DNA of 64,000 nt from Terriglobus roseus (GTDB taxonomy: Bacteria; Acidobacteriota; Terriglobia; Terriglobales; Acidobacteriaceae): assembly GCF_900105625.1 (NCBI RefSeq), contig NZ_FNSD01000001.1, positions 682,001-746,000 on the forward strand, read 5' to 3'. This document shows, piece by piece, positions 1-9,629 of this stretch (positions within the stretch are counted from its first letter, which is position 1; every line of letters begins with the position of its first letter). Below the pieces are notes generated by a model. The model was not told the DNA's origin. It ran no database searches and saw only the letters and a list, made by a program, of their open reading frames with translations. The position numbers were made by a program, and so were the translations under genes.

Positions 1-363
1 GATCAACTGCTTTGAGGGGCCGTCCAGCAGCAGGGTTCCGGCGTACGTTGTGAAGCCGTTGGCGATGACCTGGACACCGACCTGCGATCCTGTCGGGATG
101 ACGTCGATGAAGGCCTTGCCATCTGTCCCGGACTTGATCTCGAGGTTGCCCTCGTCGTTCCCATCCTTCGTCGGATGAAAGATAACGGCAGCGTTCTCCA
201 GGATTTTGCCGTTCGAATCCTTCACGACCAGTACCTCAAGGTGACTGGTCTCCGGCGGCGCCTTGTATTTGCGGCCGTGGCGCTCATTTTGAGCAGGGGC
301 CAGCGTAGCGGCCAGGGTAACAACACTTGCAACGGAGATGAGAAGCGAACGGCGGAACAGCAT
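1..363 (-). CDS. Secreted protein with Ig/carboxypeptidase-regulatory-like fold (5' part, runs off left edge)
   Basis: The reading frame starts with an ATG at 363 and stays open for 121 codons to the left edge, so the C-terminus is missing. The first 24 or so residues form a signal peptide: MLFRRS, then a hydrophobic stretch ending near APAQ. The mature part (HLEVLVVKDSNGKILENAAV, then a TDGKAFIDVIPTGSQVGVQV-like run) reads as a beta-sandwich of the carboxypeptidase-regulatory-like or Big type, common in secreted proteins of Acidobacteria. It is probably exported and perhaps a surface or binding protein. No catalytic motif is seen. The family assignment is by sequence flavour only. Confidence 0.6.
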   Translation of the reverse strand, partial: MLFRRSLLISVASVVTLAATLAPAQNERHGRKYKAPPETSHLEVLVVKDSNGKILENAAVIFHPTKDGNDEGNLEIKSGTDGKAFIDVIPTGSQVGVQVIANGFTTYAGTLLLDGPSKQLI

Positions 364-490
364 GGGTGCATTCTACCGCTCCCTGCGCGCGCGTGTCTTT
401 CCCAGCTGCCGGAGAGATGTCGCGATCTGACGCTCCTGGCACGCGCCGGTGGACCTTGAGCGACATTCACTCATATTTCATTGAGCGGCC

Positions 491-520
491 TTGACTCGCG
501 CCATGGCCGGGCCGTACATT
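491..520 (+). promoter_or_regulatory. sigma70-type promoter of groES-groEL
   Basis: TTGACT (491-496) and TACATT (515-520) are separated by 18 bp. The -10 box overlaps the first bases of the CIRCE operator, so bound HrcA would block RNA polymerase directly. Confidence 0.7.
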
Positions 521-545
521 AGCAATCGGAGCGGCGGAGTGCTAA
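519..545 (+). promoter_or_regulatory. CIRCE operator (HrcA binding site)
   Basis: TTAGCAATC, 9 bases, GAGTGCTAA. This matches the consensus inverted repeat TTAGCACTC-N9-GAGTGCTAA with one change (C to A at position 7 of the left arm). It lies 43 bp before the groES start. The repressor gene hrcA is in this window at 35352-36443. Confidence 0.93.
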
Positions 546-588
546 AACGCCCTACCGCCCACCCACACATCAAGGAGAACGAAGAACC

Positions 589-882
589 ATGGCATCGACA
601 TTTACACCGCTGCACGACCGCATCCTGGTCCGTCGCCTGGAAGAAGGCGAAACGCTTCGCGGCGGGATCATCATCCCCGATTCTGCGAAGGAAAAGCCCC
701 AGCAGGGCACAGTTATCAGCGTCGGCAAGGGTAAGAGCAACGACGAGGGCAAGGTATTCCCGCTCGACGTCAAGGCTGGCGACACGGTTCTCTTCGGCAA
801 GTACTCCGGCACTGAGATCAAGCTGGAAGGCGAAGATCTGCTGATCATGCGCGAAGAAGAAGTCCTCGGAATCCTCAAGTAA
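589..882 (+). CDS. groES: Co-chaperonin GroES (Hsp10)
   Basis: This 97-residue protein has the usual GroES length. It forms the heptameric lid of the GroEL folding chamber in the cytoplasm. The N-terminal [17 protein letters not shown] and the mobile loop around residues 20-35 ([20 protein letters not shown]) are classical, as is the C-terminal [14 protein letters not shown] strong ribosome site AAGGAG lies at 572-577, 11 bases before the ATG. It is the first gene of the groES-groEL operon and is controlled by the promoter and CIRCE site just upstream, so heat-shock induction by HrcA release is expected. Nothing is unusual in the protein itself. Confidence 0.98.
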   Translation: MASTFTPLHDRILVRRLEEGETLRGGIIIPDSAKEKPQQGTVISVGKGKSNDEGKVFPLDVKAGDTVLFGKYSGTEIKLEGEDLLIMREEEVLGILK

Positions 883-883
883 G

Positions 884-903
884 CATTGCATGCAGCGGAC
901 GCG
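884..903 (+). repeat. 20-nt element after the groES stop, copy 1 of 2
   Basis: CATTGCATGCAGCGGACGCG begins 2 nt after the groES stop codon. A near-identical copy (18 of 20) follows the groEL stop at 2686. A short GC-rich hairpin (GCGCTTCGCGC) comes directly afterwards. Confidence 0.6.
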
Positions 904-988
904 CTTCGCGCCTCCGTTGTCTGGAATGAGTCCACTGGCTTCCCTGCTGTCCTGCAGCAGATTAGAAATTCTGAACGACGCGCTTTGA

Positions 989-2683
<1,695 letters not shown>

Positions 2684-2685
2684 AC

Positions 2686-2705
2686 CATTGCATGGAGCGG
2701 ATGCG
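2686..2705 (+). repeat. 20-nt element after the groEL stop, copy 2 of 2
   Basis: CATTGCATGGAGCGGATGCG begins 2 nt after the groEL stop and differs from the copy after groES at two positions. It runs into the hairpin TGCGGC-TAAA-GCCGCA (2702-2717). Confidence 0.6.
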
Positions 2706-2780
2706 GCTAAAGCCGCAGAAGCAAGTGCATCGAAACACACGGGTAATCCAAGTCTCTGAGACATGGGTTCACCAAAACAA

Positions 2781-2808
2781 GAAAGCCCCGGAGCAATCCG
2801 GGGCTTTC
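2781..2808 (+). terminator. Rho-independent-type terminator of groES-groEL
   Basis: The 11-bp perfect stem GAAAGCCCCGG/CCGGGGCTTTC has a 6-nt loop and lies about 100 bp after the groEL stop. The U-tract after it is weak (CTGTCTTG). Confidence 0.8.
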
Positions 2809-3170
2809 CTGTCTTGAGATTCGTTTGCTTGCTTTCGCTCCTACCGTCACCTGCGCGGATACCAACCTGCGGAGATTCGCCATCGTATCTCATGAGCAGC
2901 AGATACTCTTCCTGCAGCCAGTCGGGTAGGTCTATCTGCGGTTGGAAACCATGACGTGTGCCGTGGCTCTCATCGCGGGCGCCCTTCTCTTCTTCTATCA
3001 CTCGCTGGTGCGCAAGATCCCCCAGAGCAACAGAGGTTTGAGGTCTCATCTATTCAAAGAATTGTCACGAACAGCCGCGTCGGTCGACGCCACCTATCGC
3101 CAGGGTTTGACTGCAATGAACTTCTCGCTTGGAGAGAAACGCGAAGACGCGTGCCTCGATTGTTCACCAC
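2809..3170. other. Gene-poor gap with no recognised feature
   Basis: About 360 bp between the groEL terminator and the next gene. Open frames on the plus strand (for example 2942-3223) lack a convincing ribosome site, and their composition does not look coding. I see no RNA gene or repeat here. Confidence 0.4.
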
Positions 3171-3374
3171 TTACTGAACGTATTCGGTGGAGGTGTTCGT
3201 TCTACGCGATAGCGTTTCCTTAACACGACGCGCGACGGCATCATCCGTGGGGATCGCGGAGTACAGGATCGCAGCAGGATAGATGAACTCCTTGCCATCG
3301 TCGAAGACGACGACGATAGCGTTTTCCGTGTGATTGACAGATGCGATCTTGACCCGGGAAACAGCCTGTACCAT
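3171..3374 (-). CDS. Small conserved-type hypothetical protein, 67 aa
   Basis: I do not recognise the family. The ATG at 3374 is preceded by a very good ribosome site (GGAGGAGA, about 6 nt upstream on the minus strand), which supports translation. The protein is soluble, with alternating beta-type stretches (SRVKIASVNHTENAIVVVFD, then DGKEFIYPAAILY) and a basic tail. The pattern of an early strand pair followed by a Tyr/Pro turn resembles small SH3-like or DUF2442-like domains, but this is a guess. The gene stands alone between groEL and a divergent cupin gene. No signal peptide or membrane segment is seen. Confidence 0.65.
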   Translation of the reverse strand: MVQAVSRVKIASVNHTENAIVVVFDDGKEFIYPAAILYSAIPTDDAVARRVKETLSRRTNTSTEYVQ

Positions 3375-3574
3375 GTCTTTCTCCTCCGCAATAACGATGC
3401 ATGGAAGTCAAGAGCAAATCTGTTGTCAGTCAGACATAATGCAATATTCGGCGAGCCTTTGTATGCCGTTCCCGTCGCTGGATTGTTACAAGCGTGTCGG
3501 GTTCACCGGCAACCGGACTGGCTTCATCCCGCGGAATGTCGTTGTCGCCGGAACACATCGCAAAGGCAAACACG

Positions 3575-4018
3575 ATGAACAGACGCGAGATGATGCTTGC
3601 AATTTCAGCCTCGGCATTTCTGGGTGGAACGTGCGCGGCGGAAGTAGTCGCTGTTACTGAGACCGAATCGGAACTGAAGACTTCCAGGGTCTACCAGTTT
3701 GCCGATCTCCCAAGGGTCCCTCTTCCCAACGGCCAGGAGGACCAGGTGGTACTTCGTGGAGCACTCGCGACGGGTGAAGGCCTTGAGGTGCATGAGACCA
3801 CATTGCCACCGGGACAGATGCCGCACCTGGCGCATCGTCATCGTCATTCAGAACTGATGCTGGTGCGATCCGGTCTGCTGGAGTTCGATAACGACGGCCA
3901 GAAGACTACTGCCGGGCCGGGCGGCGTTTTCTTTGTTGGATCCAACGTACTGCATGCCGTGAAGTGCGTGGGTTCAGAGCCAGCAGACTATTACGTGGTC
4001 GCGATCGGCAGGGGCTGA
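3575..4018 (+). CDS. Secreted cupin-domain protein
   Basis: A 147-residue protein begins at the ATG at 3575 (MNRREMMLAISASAFLGG). An in-frame GTG at 3494 would add 27 residues with no signal-like character. The N-terminus looks like a Tat or Sec signal ending near TCAAE. The rest is a single cupin barrel: a metal-binding histidine cluster LAHRHRHSELMLVRSG with the typical H-x-H-x(3-5)-E spacing, then PGGVFFVGSNVLHAVKCVG with the second-motif histidine. Cupins bind a metal and act as dioxygenases, isomerases or sensors, and the substrate here cannot be told. No strong ribosome site is visible, which leaves the start slightly uncertain. The gene appears monocistronic. Confidence 0.8.
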   Translation: MNRREMMLAISASAFLGGTCAAEVVAVTETESELKTSRVYQFADLPRVPLPNGQEDQVVLRGALATGEGLEVHETTLPPGQMPHLAHRHRHSELMLVRSGLLEFDNDGQKTTAGPGGVFFVGSNVLHAVKCVGSEPADYYVVAIGRG

Positions 4019-4091
4019 GTCACTTTTCAGATTCGCCTCTGACATCGTCGTCATACGAGGGAGGTATGCTCGGCATAAGAGGACTTTATTC

Positions 4092-4937
4092 ATGTCGTGT
4101 AATCCCGAAGAACTGAAACACGTTCCGCTGTTCGCCCTGCTTGATGACGATGAGACGGCGATCCTTGCGGCGCAGGTGGAGGTGAAACGCTTTGCCGCGC
4201 GGCAGCGAATTTACAAGATCGGCGATCCAGGCAGGAATGCCTACGTGGTGATGGCAGGCAAGATCCAGGTGACGACAGTCGACGAGGATCACCAGGAGGT
4301 GGTGTTGGATGAACCCAGCCATGGCGAGTTCTTCGGCTTCGCGTCCATGCTGGAAGAGTCACCGCATAAGACCAACGCCGTCGCATTGGACGACGCCGTC
4401 TGCCTCGAGGTCGATCGCAACGACATCGCGATCCTGCTTACAAAGAAGCCCATGGCCGGTATGGACATGCTGACTGTTCTTGGCCGTCAGTATCACGCAA
4501 CCCAGCAGCTTGTGCGGCTGCGCGCAAGCCGCAACGCGAACGAGTTGATCGATGAGGAAGAAACTTTCGGCGAACGGATCGCGGACATGGTCGCGAAGTT
4601 CGGCGGTTCGTGGACATTCATTATCGCGTTCGCCATCACGCTGACCGTCTACACCAGCATCAATGTCTTCCTGCGCGGCAGGGCGTGGGATCCTTATCCG
4701 TTTATTCTGTTGAATCTGTTCCTGTCGATGCTCGCTGCGATTCAGGCGCCGGTCATCATGATGAGCCAGAACCGGCAGGATACGAAGGACCGCGTTCGCA
4801 GTGAACTTGATTTCCAGGTAAATGTAAGATCGGAATCAGAGATTCAAGGGCTGGCGAACCGGTTGAATCAACTAACCGATAAGATCGGCGACCTGGACGA
4901 TCTCTTCCGGACCGCGGTGAAACAGGACAAGCAGTAA
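4092..4937 (+). CDS. Cyclic nucleotide-binding domain fused to DUF1003 membrane domain
   Basis: This 281-residue protein has two domains. Residues about 8-130 are a CRP-type cyclic-nucleotide-binding fold (VPLFALLDDDE start, RIYKIGDPGRNAYVVMAGKI, and a GEFFGFASMLEESPHKTNAV phosphate-binding-cassette region). Residues about 155-265 are a DUF1003 membrane domain with two hydrophobic helices (WTFIIAFAITLTVYTSINVF and FILLNLFLSMLAAIQAPVIM), followed by the family signature SQNRQDTKDRVRSELDFQVN. The protein is probably an inner-membrane receptor that reads a cyclic nucleotide or similar ligand on the cytoplasmic side. The cassette lacks the exact RTA(T/S)V of cAMP-binding CRP, so the ligand is uncertain. 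A diguanylate cyclase gene follows 107 bp later on the same strand. Confidence 0.88.
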   Translation: MSCNPEELKHVPLFALLDDDETAILAAQVEVKRFAARQRIYKIGDPGRNAYVVMAGKIQVTTVDEDHQEVVLDEPSHGEFFGFASMLEESPHKTNAVALDDAVCLEVDRNDIAILLTKKPMAGMDMLTVLGRQYHATQQLVRLRASRNANELIDEEETFGERIADMVAKFGGSWTFIIAFAITLTVYTSINVFLRGRAWDPYPFILLNLFLSMLAAIQAPVIMMSQNRQDTKDRVRSELDFQVNVRSESEIQGLANRLNQLTDKIGDLDDLFRTAVKQDKQ

Positions 4938-5044
4938 GCCTGACACCTGCCGATCCGTAGTGATGCGCAACGTCGTACACCACAACCGTGTGCTGCGGTT
5001 GTTCCTGCTATGTTGCGAACCGTGACCAGCATCTGAGTAGCCCG

Positions 5045-6013
5045 ATGAATGACTTTGACGAACAATCCTTCAAGTTTTTAACTGAGAACAGCGCAGATAT
5101 GATCTTCCGCTGCGACTTCACCCCGAAGTTCACTTATGTTTCGCCGTCGTCCGTTCGACTGCTTGGCAAAACACCGGAAGAGTTTCTCGGAAAGCATCCG
5201 TCGTCGGCGGTCCTTGCGGAAGACCTAGGCACGATTCGCAAGCACATCGAGGAGCTGCGACAGCGCGGTTCTGAACCATCCAACGTGGCCGTTCGCTTCT
5301 TTCACCACAACGGCTCACTGGTGTGGATGGAGGTCAGTGCGCGCATGATCGAAGATCCAAAGACAGGCGAACCGGCGGAGATGATCCTCGTCGCGCGCGA
5401 CATCACCGAGCGGAAGAGGCTCGAAGATCAGCTCCTGGCCATGGCCATGACCGACAGCCTCACCGGCCTTTCCAATCGGCGCGCTTTCAATGCGGAACTG
5501 GAGCGCCATTGGTCCCATGTCCTGAAGGAAAGTTCGCAGGTATCGCTGGTGCTGCTCGACATCGACCACTTCAAGCAATTCAATGACGAGTACGGCCACC
5601 TGGCGGGTGATGACTGCCTGCGCGTCGTGGGCGCTGGCGTCAACGGCGCCGTCCGCCCCGGTGACGTCGTCGCACGCTATGGTGGCGAGGAGATCGCCAT
5701 TATTCTGCCCGAGACAGGCCCAACCGACGCTGTCGCCGTTGCTGAATCAGTAAGAGCGGCGATCGAGGGCCTGAACATTCCACACGCCGGGAATCCCGAC
5801 GGTGGCAACAGGGTCACAGCAAGCCTTGGCGTAGCTACGGCGCTTGCACGCGCAGGCGGCATGGTCCGCATGCCGGAGTCACTCGTTCTCTCCGCCGATA
5901 AGGCGCTCTACATGGCAAAGTCAGAGGGGCGAAATTGCGTTCGCAAGGTGATGATGATGGCCGCGCCAAATCAGACGACAGAGCGTAAGGCTGATCCGCA
6001 GCAATCTGCGTGA
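5045..6013 (+). CDS. PAS-GGDEF diguanylate cyclase
   Basis: The ATG at 5045 gives 322 residues (MNDFDEQSFKFLTENSADMI). A GTG at 4988 would add 19 residues rich in Cys and is less likely. Residues about 10-120 form a PAS domain with a PAC-like end (EMILVARDITERKRLEDQ). Residues about 140-300 form a GGDEF domain with DSLTGLSNRRAF at its start, LLDIDHFKQFNDEYGH for metal and substrate binding, and the active-site loop YGGEEIAIILPE. The loop is GGEEI rather than GGDEF/GGEEF; the catalytic glycines and acids are kept, so activity making cyclic di-GMP from GTP is plausible. No RxxD inhibitory site is obvious. With no membrane segment it should be cytosolic. Confidence 0.92.
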   Translation: MNDFDEQSFKFLTENSADMIFRCDFTPKFTYVSPSSVRLLGKTPEEFLGKHPSSAVLAEDLGTIRKHIEELRQRGSEPSNVAVRFFHHNGSLVWMEVSARMIEDPKTGEPAEMILVARDITERKRLEDQLLAMAMTDSLTGLSNRRAFNAELERHWSHVLKESSQVSLVLLDIDHFKQFNDEYGHLAGDDCLRVVGAGVNGAVRPGDVVARYGGEEIAIILPETGPTDAVAVAESVRAAIEGLNIPHAGNPDGGNRVTASLGVATALARAGGMVRMPESLVLSADKALYMAKSEGRNCVRKVMMMAAPNQTTERKADPQQSA

Positions 6014-6020
6014 CGCGCAA

Positions 6021-6060
6021 AAGGAAATGGCAACGCGATGAATCGCATTGCCATTTTCCT
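6021..6060. terminator. Bidirectional terminator between convergent genes
   Basis: AAGGAAATGGCAACGCGA, a short loop, then TCGCATTGCCATTTTCCT. The arms form a roughly 17-bp hairpin with one bulge and one mismatch, with A-rich and T-rich ends. It lies between the cyclase stop (6013) and the stop of the minus-strand gene (6075). Confidence 0.75.
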
Positions 6061-6074
6061 TCACCTGGAAGCGT

Positions 6075-7013
6075 TTACTTTGAGCCGGCCGCTCCAGCAA
6101 TTTGCTGAGCACGCAGCTTCACGCCTTTGGTGCTGGAGCTCACCTTCACACGCTCCAGCCGGCTCAGGCCCGTCTGAAAGGTGACCAGGTAGCTCTCGCG
6201 CAGATCGTCTTCGAAGCGCTTGAAGTACGGATCCAGCGAGACCGGATTAATGGTGCCGCCGTTCAGCGTTTCACCGCCCGTGCCTTCAGCCATCTGGCTC
6301 AGGTAGCTCTGTCCGCTGAAGCTGGACAGATTGCCATTCACTTCGCGGCGACCATAGTAGATCGAGTAGACAGGAACTCCAGAACGTTGCGCGTCGGTCA
6401 CGGCCTGGGCAACGTAAGGGCTGTCCTGGTTCAACGGGCTTACCGAGCCGTTGTAGCGGTCGATGCCACTGGTGATCATCAGCACAACCCGAGCGACACC
6501 GCGGTGTGCGGGCCACTTCTTCAGAAGGTCCTGCAGGCAGAAGTAGGGGCTGCCATCCACGCCCGCCATCGAAATGGGCAGGCGGATAGCCTGCAGCTCC
6601 TTTTCTGGCTCTGTGCTGAAGCCAACTGGGAAGTCCACGCCACCATTGCGCATATAACCAACACCCACCGCAGTATTCGGCGACGCAGTATTCTGCACAA
6701 ACTTCTCAACATCGCGAAGCTGTGTGCCGAAGTTACCGCGCAGGCCATCGTCAATCAGCAGCGCTACCTCCGTACGCACACCCGGTTTGTTACCCACGCC
6801 AAGCGCCTGCAGCGAAGTGACTGTGACGGGCTTGCCATTGAACTCAACTTTGAGATCCGACGGTTGAAGCGTCGGTGCCCCGCCCTTGCTCTCCGCGCGC
6901 ACGATAATGTTGACGGGCTGCGGGCCTTCGGTGTCCGCGTTGGAACGTTGCGCCCGGGCACCAAGTGTTGTGAGGCAGATTACGCCCGCGGTCAGTGCGA
7001 GAGAACGAAACAT
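6075..7013 (-). CDS. Secreted VWFA-related Acidobacterial-domain protein
   Basis: The start is the ATG at 7013, because AAGGAG sits 6 nt upstream. An in-frame TTG at 7028 is part of the same ribosome site region. The 312-residue protein begins with a signal peptide (MFRSLALTAGVICLTTLGARAQ). It then has a small beta region (LKVEFNGKPVTVTSLQ) and a von Willebrand A-like core (TEVALLIDDGLRGNFGTQLRDVEKFV, ARVVLMITSGIDRYNG, GVPVYSIYYG). This matches the VWFA-related Acidobacterial family, which is expanded in this phylum and has no assigned function. The MIDAS is weak: IDDGLRG replaces DxSxS. The gene lies directly downstream of the TonB receptor on the same strand, separated by a hairpin. Confidence 0.85.
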   Translation of the reverse strand: MFRSLALTAGVICLTTLGARAQRSNADTEGPQPVNIIVRAESKGGAPTLQPSDLKVEFNGKPVTVTSLQALGVGNKPGVRTEVALLIDDGLRGNFGTQLRDVEKFVQNTASPNTAVGVGYMRNGGVDFPVGFSTEPEKELQAIRLPISMAGVDGSPYFCLQDLLKKWPAHRGVARVVLMITSGIDRYNGSVSPLNQDSPYVAQAVTDAQRSGVPVYSIYYGRREVNGNLSSFSGQSYLSQMAEGTGGETLNGGTINPVSLDPYFKRFEDDLRESYLVTFQTGLSRLERVKVSSSTKGVKLRAQQIAGAAGSK

Positions 7014-7107
7014 AGCGAACTCCTTCAAAGCCTCTGAGGGGCTCTGTAGATAAGACGCATATTGTCAGCTTTGGATTGAATTTTCGCCACGCCAATACGG
7101 CATGCTG

Positions 7108-7132
7108 CCCGGCGGGCTGGATGCCCGCCGGG
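7108..7132 (-). terminator. GC-rich hairpin after the TonB receptor gene
   Basis: CCCGGCGGG and CCCGCCGGG pair with a 7-nt loop, with further partial pairing outside (GCATG/CATGC). There is no clear U-tract, so it may be an attenuator or mRNA 3'-end stabiliser rather than a full terminator. Confidence 0.5.
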
Positions 7133-7145
7133 TAACATGCGGACG

Positions 7146-9587
7146 CTATTCCCTGGGGAATCGGACTTTTACACCGGCCCGCACGGTCAGCGGCAGGCCG
7201 GGATAGCCGAACGCGCCGATGTGCTGGTTGTTCAGCAGGTTTTCAGCCTGCGTGAAGATCGCTACGGACGGCTTCAGCTGATATGTAACGTTCGCGTCCA
7301 GCTTGGTGAAGCCGCAAGCCAGGTTACGGTTTGGCAGCAGCAGCGAATTATCGAAAGTGGAGCTGGAAAAAGCGTCGATGAAGGTGGAGTCATCCGACCG
7401 CGAGGACACCGCTCCTTTCAACGATGCGCTCAACTTGTCCGCCGTGTACTGCACTACGAAGAAGCCGGTGTTTGGCGCGCGCCGGAAGGGGCGTTGCCCA
7501 ACCAGCGGCGAGCTGACACCGATCGCGATCCCCGGATACTTCGGGTTTACTGTCGCCGCTCCGCCCAGTGCCTGCAAGGCATCGGTCGAAAACGACTGCT
7601 TCACCGATGCATCCAGATAGGTATAACCAGCGCGCACAAATAGACGCTGCGAGATCTGATACTGCAGCTCCGCTTCAATGCCCTGCCCCTGGGTGGACAG
7701 TGAGTTCAGGTAGAAGCCGTAGAGTGCTGCGGGAAGCGTCTGGTTGAAATACTGGTTATAGAGCGAAGTCGAGACATACTCGATCCCGCGACCGTAAGTG
7801 CTGTGGAAGTAAGTCAGGTGCAAGATCGCACGATCACTGTAGATGTTCTGACTGATTCCACCCTCATAAGTCCGGCTGCGCTGCGCACCGATGGGACTTA
7901 CATGGAACCTTGCGATATCGGCGGTGTCTTGGATCGCCTGCAGCGATGCATACAGCGATGAAAGCTGCGTGGACAGATTTGGCTCCTGTACGCCCTTTGC
8001 AAAGTTCGCACGCAGACGCGTGCCATGAAACCAGCCGCGACCGGGTTGAATGGCATAGTACGCGAGCCCAAGCTGAGGCTCGCCCTCAGTGCCATACAGT
8101 GAGTTACGCTGGATAGCGCCGCCCAGAGTATAGAAGAGCCGGTGCCCAATGCCGCCCTGCATCTGCAAGGTGTAGTCATAGTTGCTGCGACCAACCTGTT
8201 GATTGGTCCCAAAGACCGGGTAGCGATACGAGCCACGCTCATCCTGAAAGCGGAAACCACCGACAACCGTGAAGTGTTCGTTGAATTTATAGTCCGTGCG
8301 ATAGCCGAGCCCGTTGCGATTGGATACCAGTTCATAGCGCGTCGGGAACGGGTCATACCCGACAATGCTGCTGCCCGTGGCCGAAGTCCCGTTCGCGCCC
8401 TTAATGGTCACAACCTTGCCATAGTAGTCGCCGAAGCCGTCGGGCGTGCCGTTGCTGGCGAACTGCTGAGACTGCTCCCGCTTGCGCGCGCCGATGTAAC
8501 GGAAGCTGTTGTGCCATCCGCTGCGTCGCGTGTCGTCGATCACGCCGGAGATATAGGTATCCTGATCGCCCTGCTTACCGACCTGCGTCAATCCCTGGAA
8601 GTCATAAGGACCCGGCAGGCCGGTTGCCGATACGCCATTGCGAACGGTGCCCCGAATGCTTGTGCTTCCGGTGAAGCTGTAGCCAAGATTGGCCGCAGCC
8701 GTTGCTGCATAATACCGATCATTCGCAAGCGCATTGGAACTATCGAACCGCGAGAAAGCCGTGTAGTAATCGGCCTTGCCATAAGTTCCGGAAAGCGTCG
8801 CCTCATTCCGCCACGTGTGTAAGTTGCCGGCGTCGCCGGAGTACGTCAGGATCGGCCGAATGGATGTCCCATGCGGCGTCTCAAAACGCACGACACCAGC
8901 GCGAGCGTCAGTGCCGTAGAGAACGCTGTCGGGTCCGCGATGCGACTCAAGCGCACGAACTGCAGTGGAAGAGACAGTCCCAAAATCAAAGACACCGCCG
9001 ACGTCATTCGCCGGCACATCGTCGATGACAACCTTGTTAGCGTCGGAGTTACCGCCACGCACAAACAAGGACGTTGCACCACCATACTGGCCCGTCTGCA
9101 CGACGGAGACGCCGGGCTGCAGACGTAACTCCTGGGAGATATCGACGCGGGTACTGAGATCCTGCATGGGAATCAGCGTGACGCTGCCACTCGTCTGCTC
9201 GATTGCGGTGGGTACACCCGTGGCGGTTACGGTGATCTCGCTGCGGACGGGGTTGATCGTCAGTTGCAGATCTCGTGAGACGACGTCCAGTGGCCGGCCA
9301 TAGAAGGGATCGCTGACCTGCACGGCAAAGGCCTGGGCGCTTGCCAGCAGCAGGAAGCGGCCATCATCCGCAGAGCGAATTTCGTAAGTGCCATCCGGCA
9401 ACGTAACGGTGGATGCGACAACCTGCGTGCCCCTAATCAACTGGACGCGTGCGGATGGGATGGCGCGTCCAAGCGGATCGCGGACGCTGCCGCGAACGAT
9501 AACGGCATGTGCTGTGAGTGATGTGGTGAATAGAACGGTGGCGAGCCACGCGCATGTGTGCGCGCGTCGCTTAGCGATGCGATGCAT
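7146..9587 (-). CDS. TonB-dependent outer-membrane receptor, BtuB-like, probable cobalamin importer
   Basis: This 813-residue protein starts at the ATG at 9587 with TAGGAG about 7 nt upstream. It has a signal peptide (to about residue 28) and a carboxypeptidase-regulatory-like domain (about 30-110; RGSVRDPLGRAIPSARVQLI). A TonB plug (about 120-235) follows, with LRLQPGVSVVQTGQYGGATS, FVRGGNSDANKVVIDDVPAN and LYGTDARAGVVRFET, and then a long beta-barrel ending in VRAGVKVRFPRE. The plug resembles the vitamin B12 receptor BtuB. A cobalamin riboswitch lies directly upstream, which strongly suggests that the substrate is cobalamin or another corrinoid. No btuCDF or cob genes are in the window. The added regulatory-like domain is usual in Acidobacteria and Bacteroidota receptors but not in E. 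coli BtuB. Confidence 0.93.
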   Translation of the reverse strand: MHRIAKRRAHTCAWLATVLFTTSLTAHAVIVRGSVRDPLGRAIPSARVQLIRGTQVVASTVTLPDGTYEIRSADDGRFLLLASAQAFAVQVSDPFYGRPLDVVSRDLQLTINPVRSEITVTATGVPTAIEQTSGSVTLIPMQDLSTRVDISQELRLQPGVSVVQTGQYGGATSLFVRGGNSDANKVVIDDVPANDVGGVFDFGTVSSTAVRALESHRGPDSVLYGTDARAGVVRFETPHGTSIRPILTYSGDAGNLHTWRNEATLSGTYGKADYYTAFSRFDSSNALANDRYYAATAAANLGYSFTGSTSIRGTVRNGVSATGLPGPYDFQGLTQVGKQGDQDTYISGVIDDTRRSGWHNSFRYIGARKREQSQQFASNGTPDGFGDYYGKVVTIKGANGTSATGSSIVGYDPFPTRYELVSNRNGLGYRTDYKFNEHFTVVGGFRFQDERGSYRYPVFGTNQQVGRSNYDYTLQMQGGIGHRLFYTLGGAIQRNSLYGTEGEPQLGLAYYAIQPGRGWFHGTRLRANFAKGVQEPNLSTQLSSLYASLQAIQDTADIARFHVSPIGAQRSRTYEGGISQNIYSDRAILHLTYFHSTYGRGIEYVSTSLYNQYFNQTLPAALYGFYLNSLSTQGQGIEAELQYQISQRLFVRAGYTYLDASVKQSFSTDALQALGGAATVNPKYPGIAIGVSSPLVGQRPFRRAPNTGFFVVQYTADKLSASLKGAVSSRSDDSTFIDAFSSSTFDNSLLLPNRNLACGFTKLDANVTYQLKPSVAIFTQAENLLNNQHIGAFGYPGLPLTVRAGVKVRFPRE

Positions 9588-9598
9588 TTGAATCTCCT

Positions 9599-9617
9599 AC
9601 GCTCCCCCTCGGGGCGT
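9599..9617 (-). promoter_or_regulatory. Probable expression-platform hairpin of the cobalamin riboswitch
   Basis: On the minus strand ACGCCCC, loop GAG, then GGGG-AG-CGT form a stem with a 2-nt bulge. The 3' arm ends directly against the ribosome site AGGAG (9594-9598). Control of translation start is therefore more likely than termination, since no U-tract follows. Confidence 0.55.
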
Positions 9618-9629
9618 GGTTTGCTGTCA

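Noticed and set aside
2942-3223. Plus-strand frame with a hydrophobic start after groEL
   Set aside because: No ribosome site; its end overlaps the well-supported minus-strand gene at 3171-3374, and its composition does not look coding.
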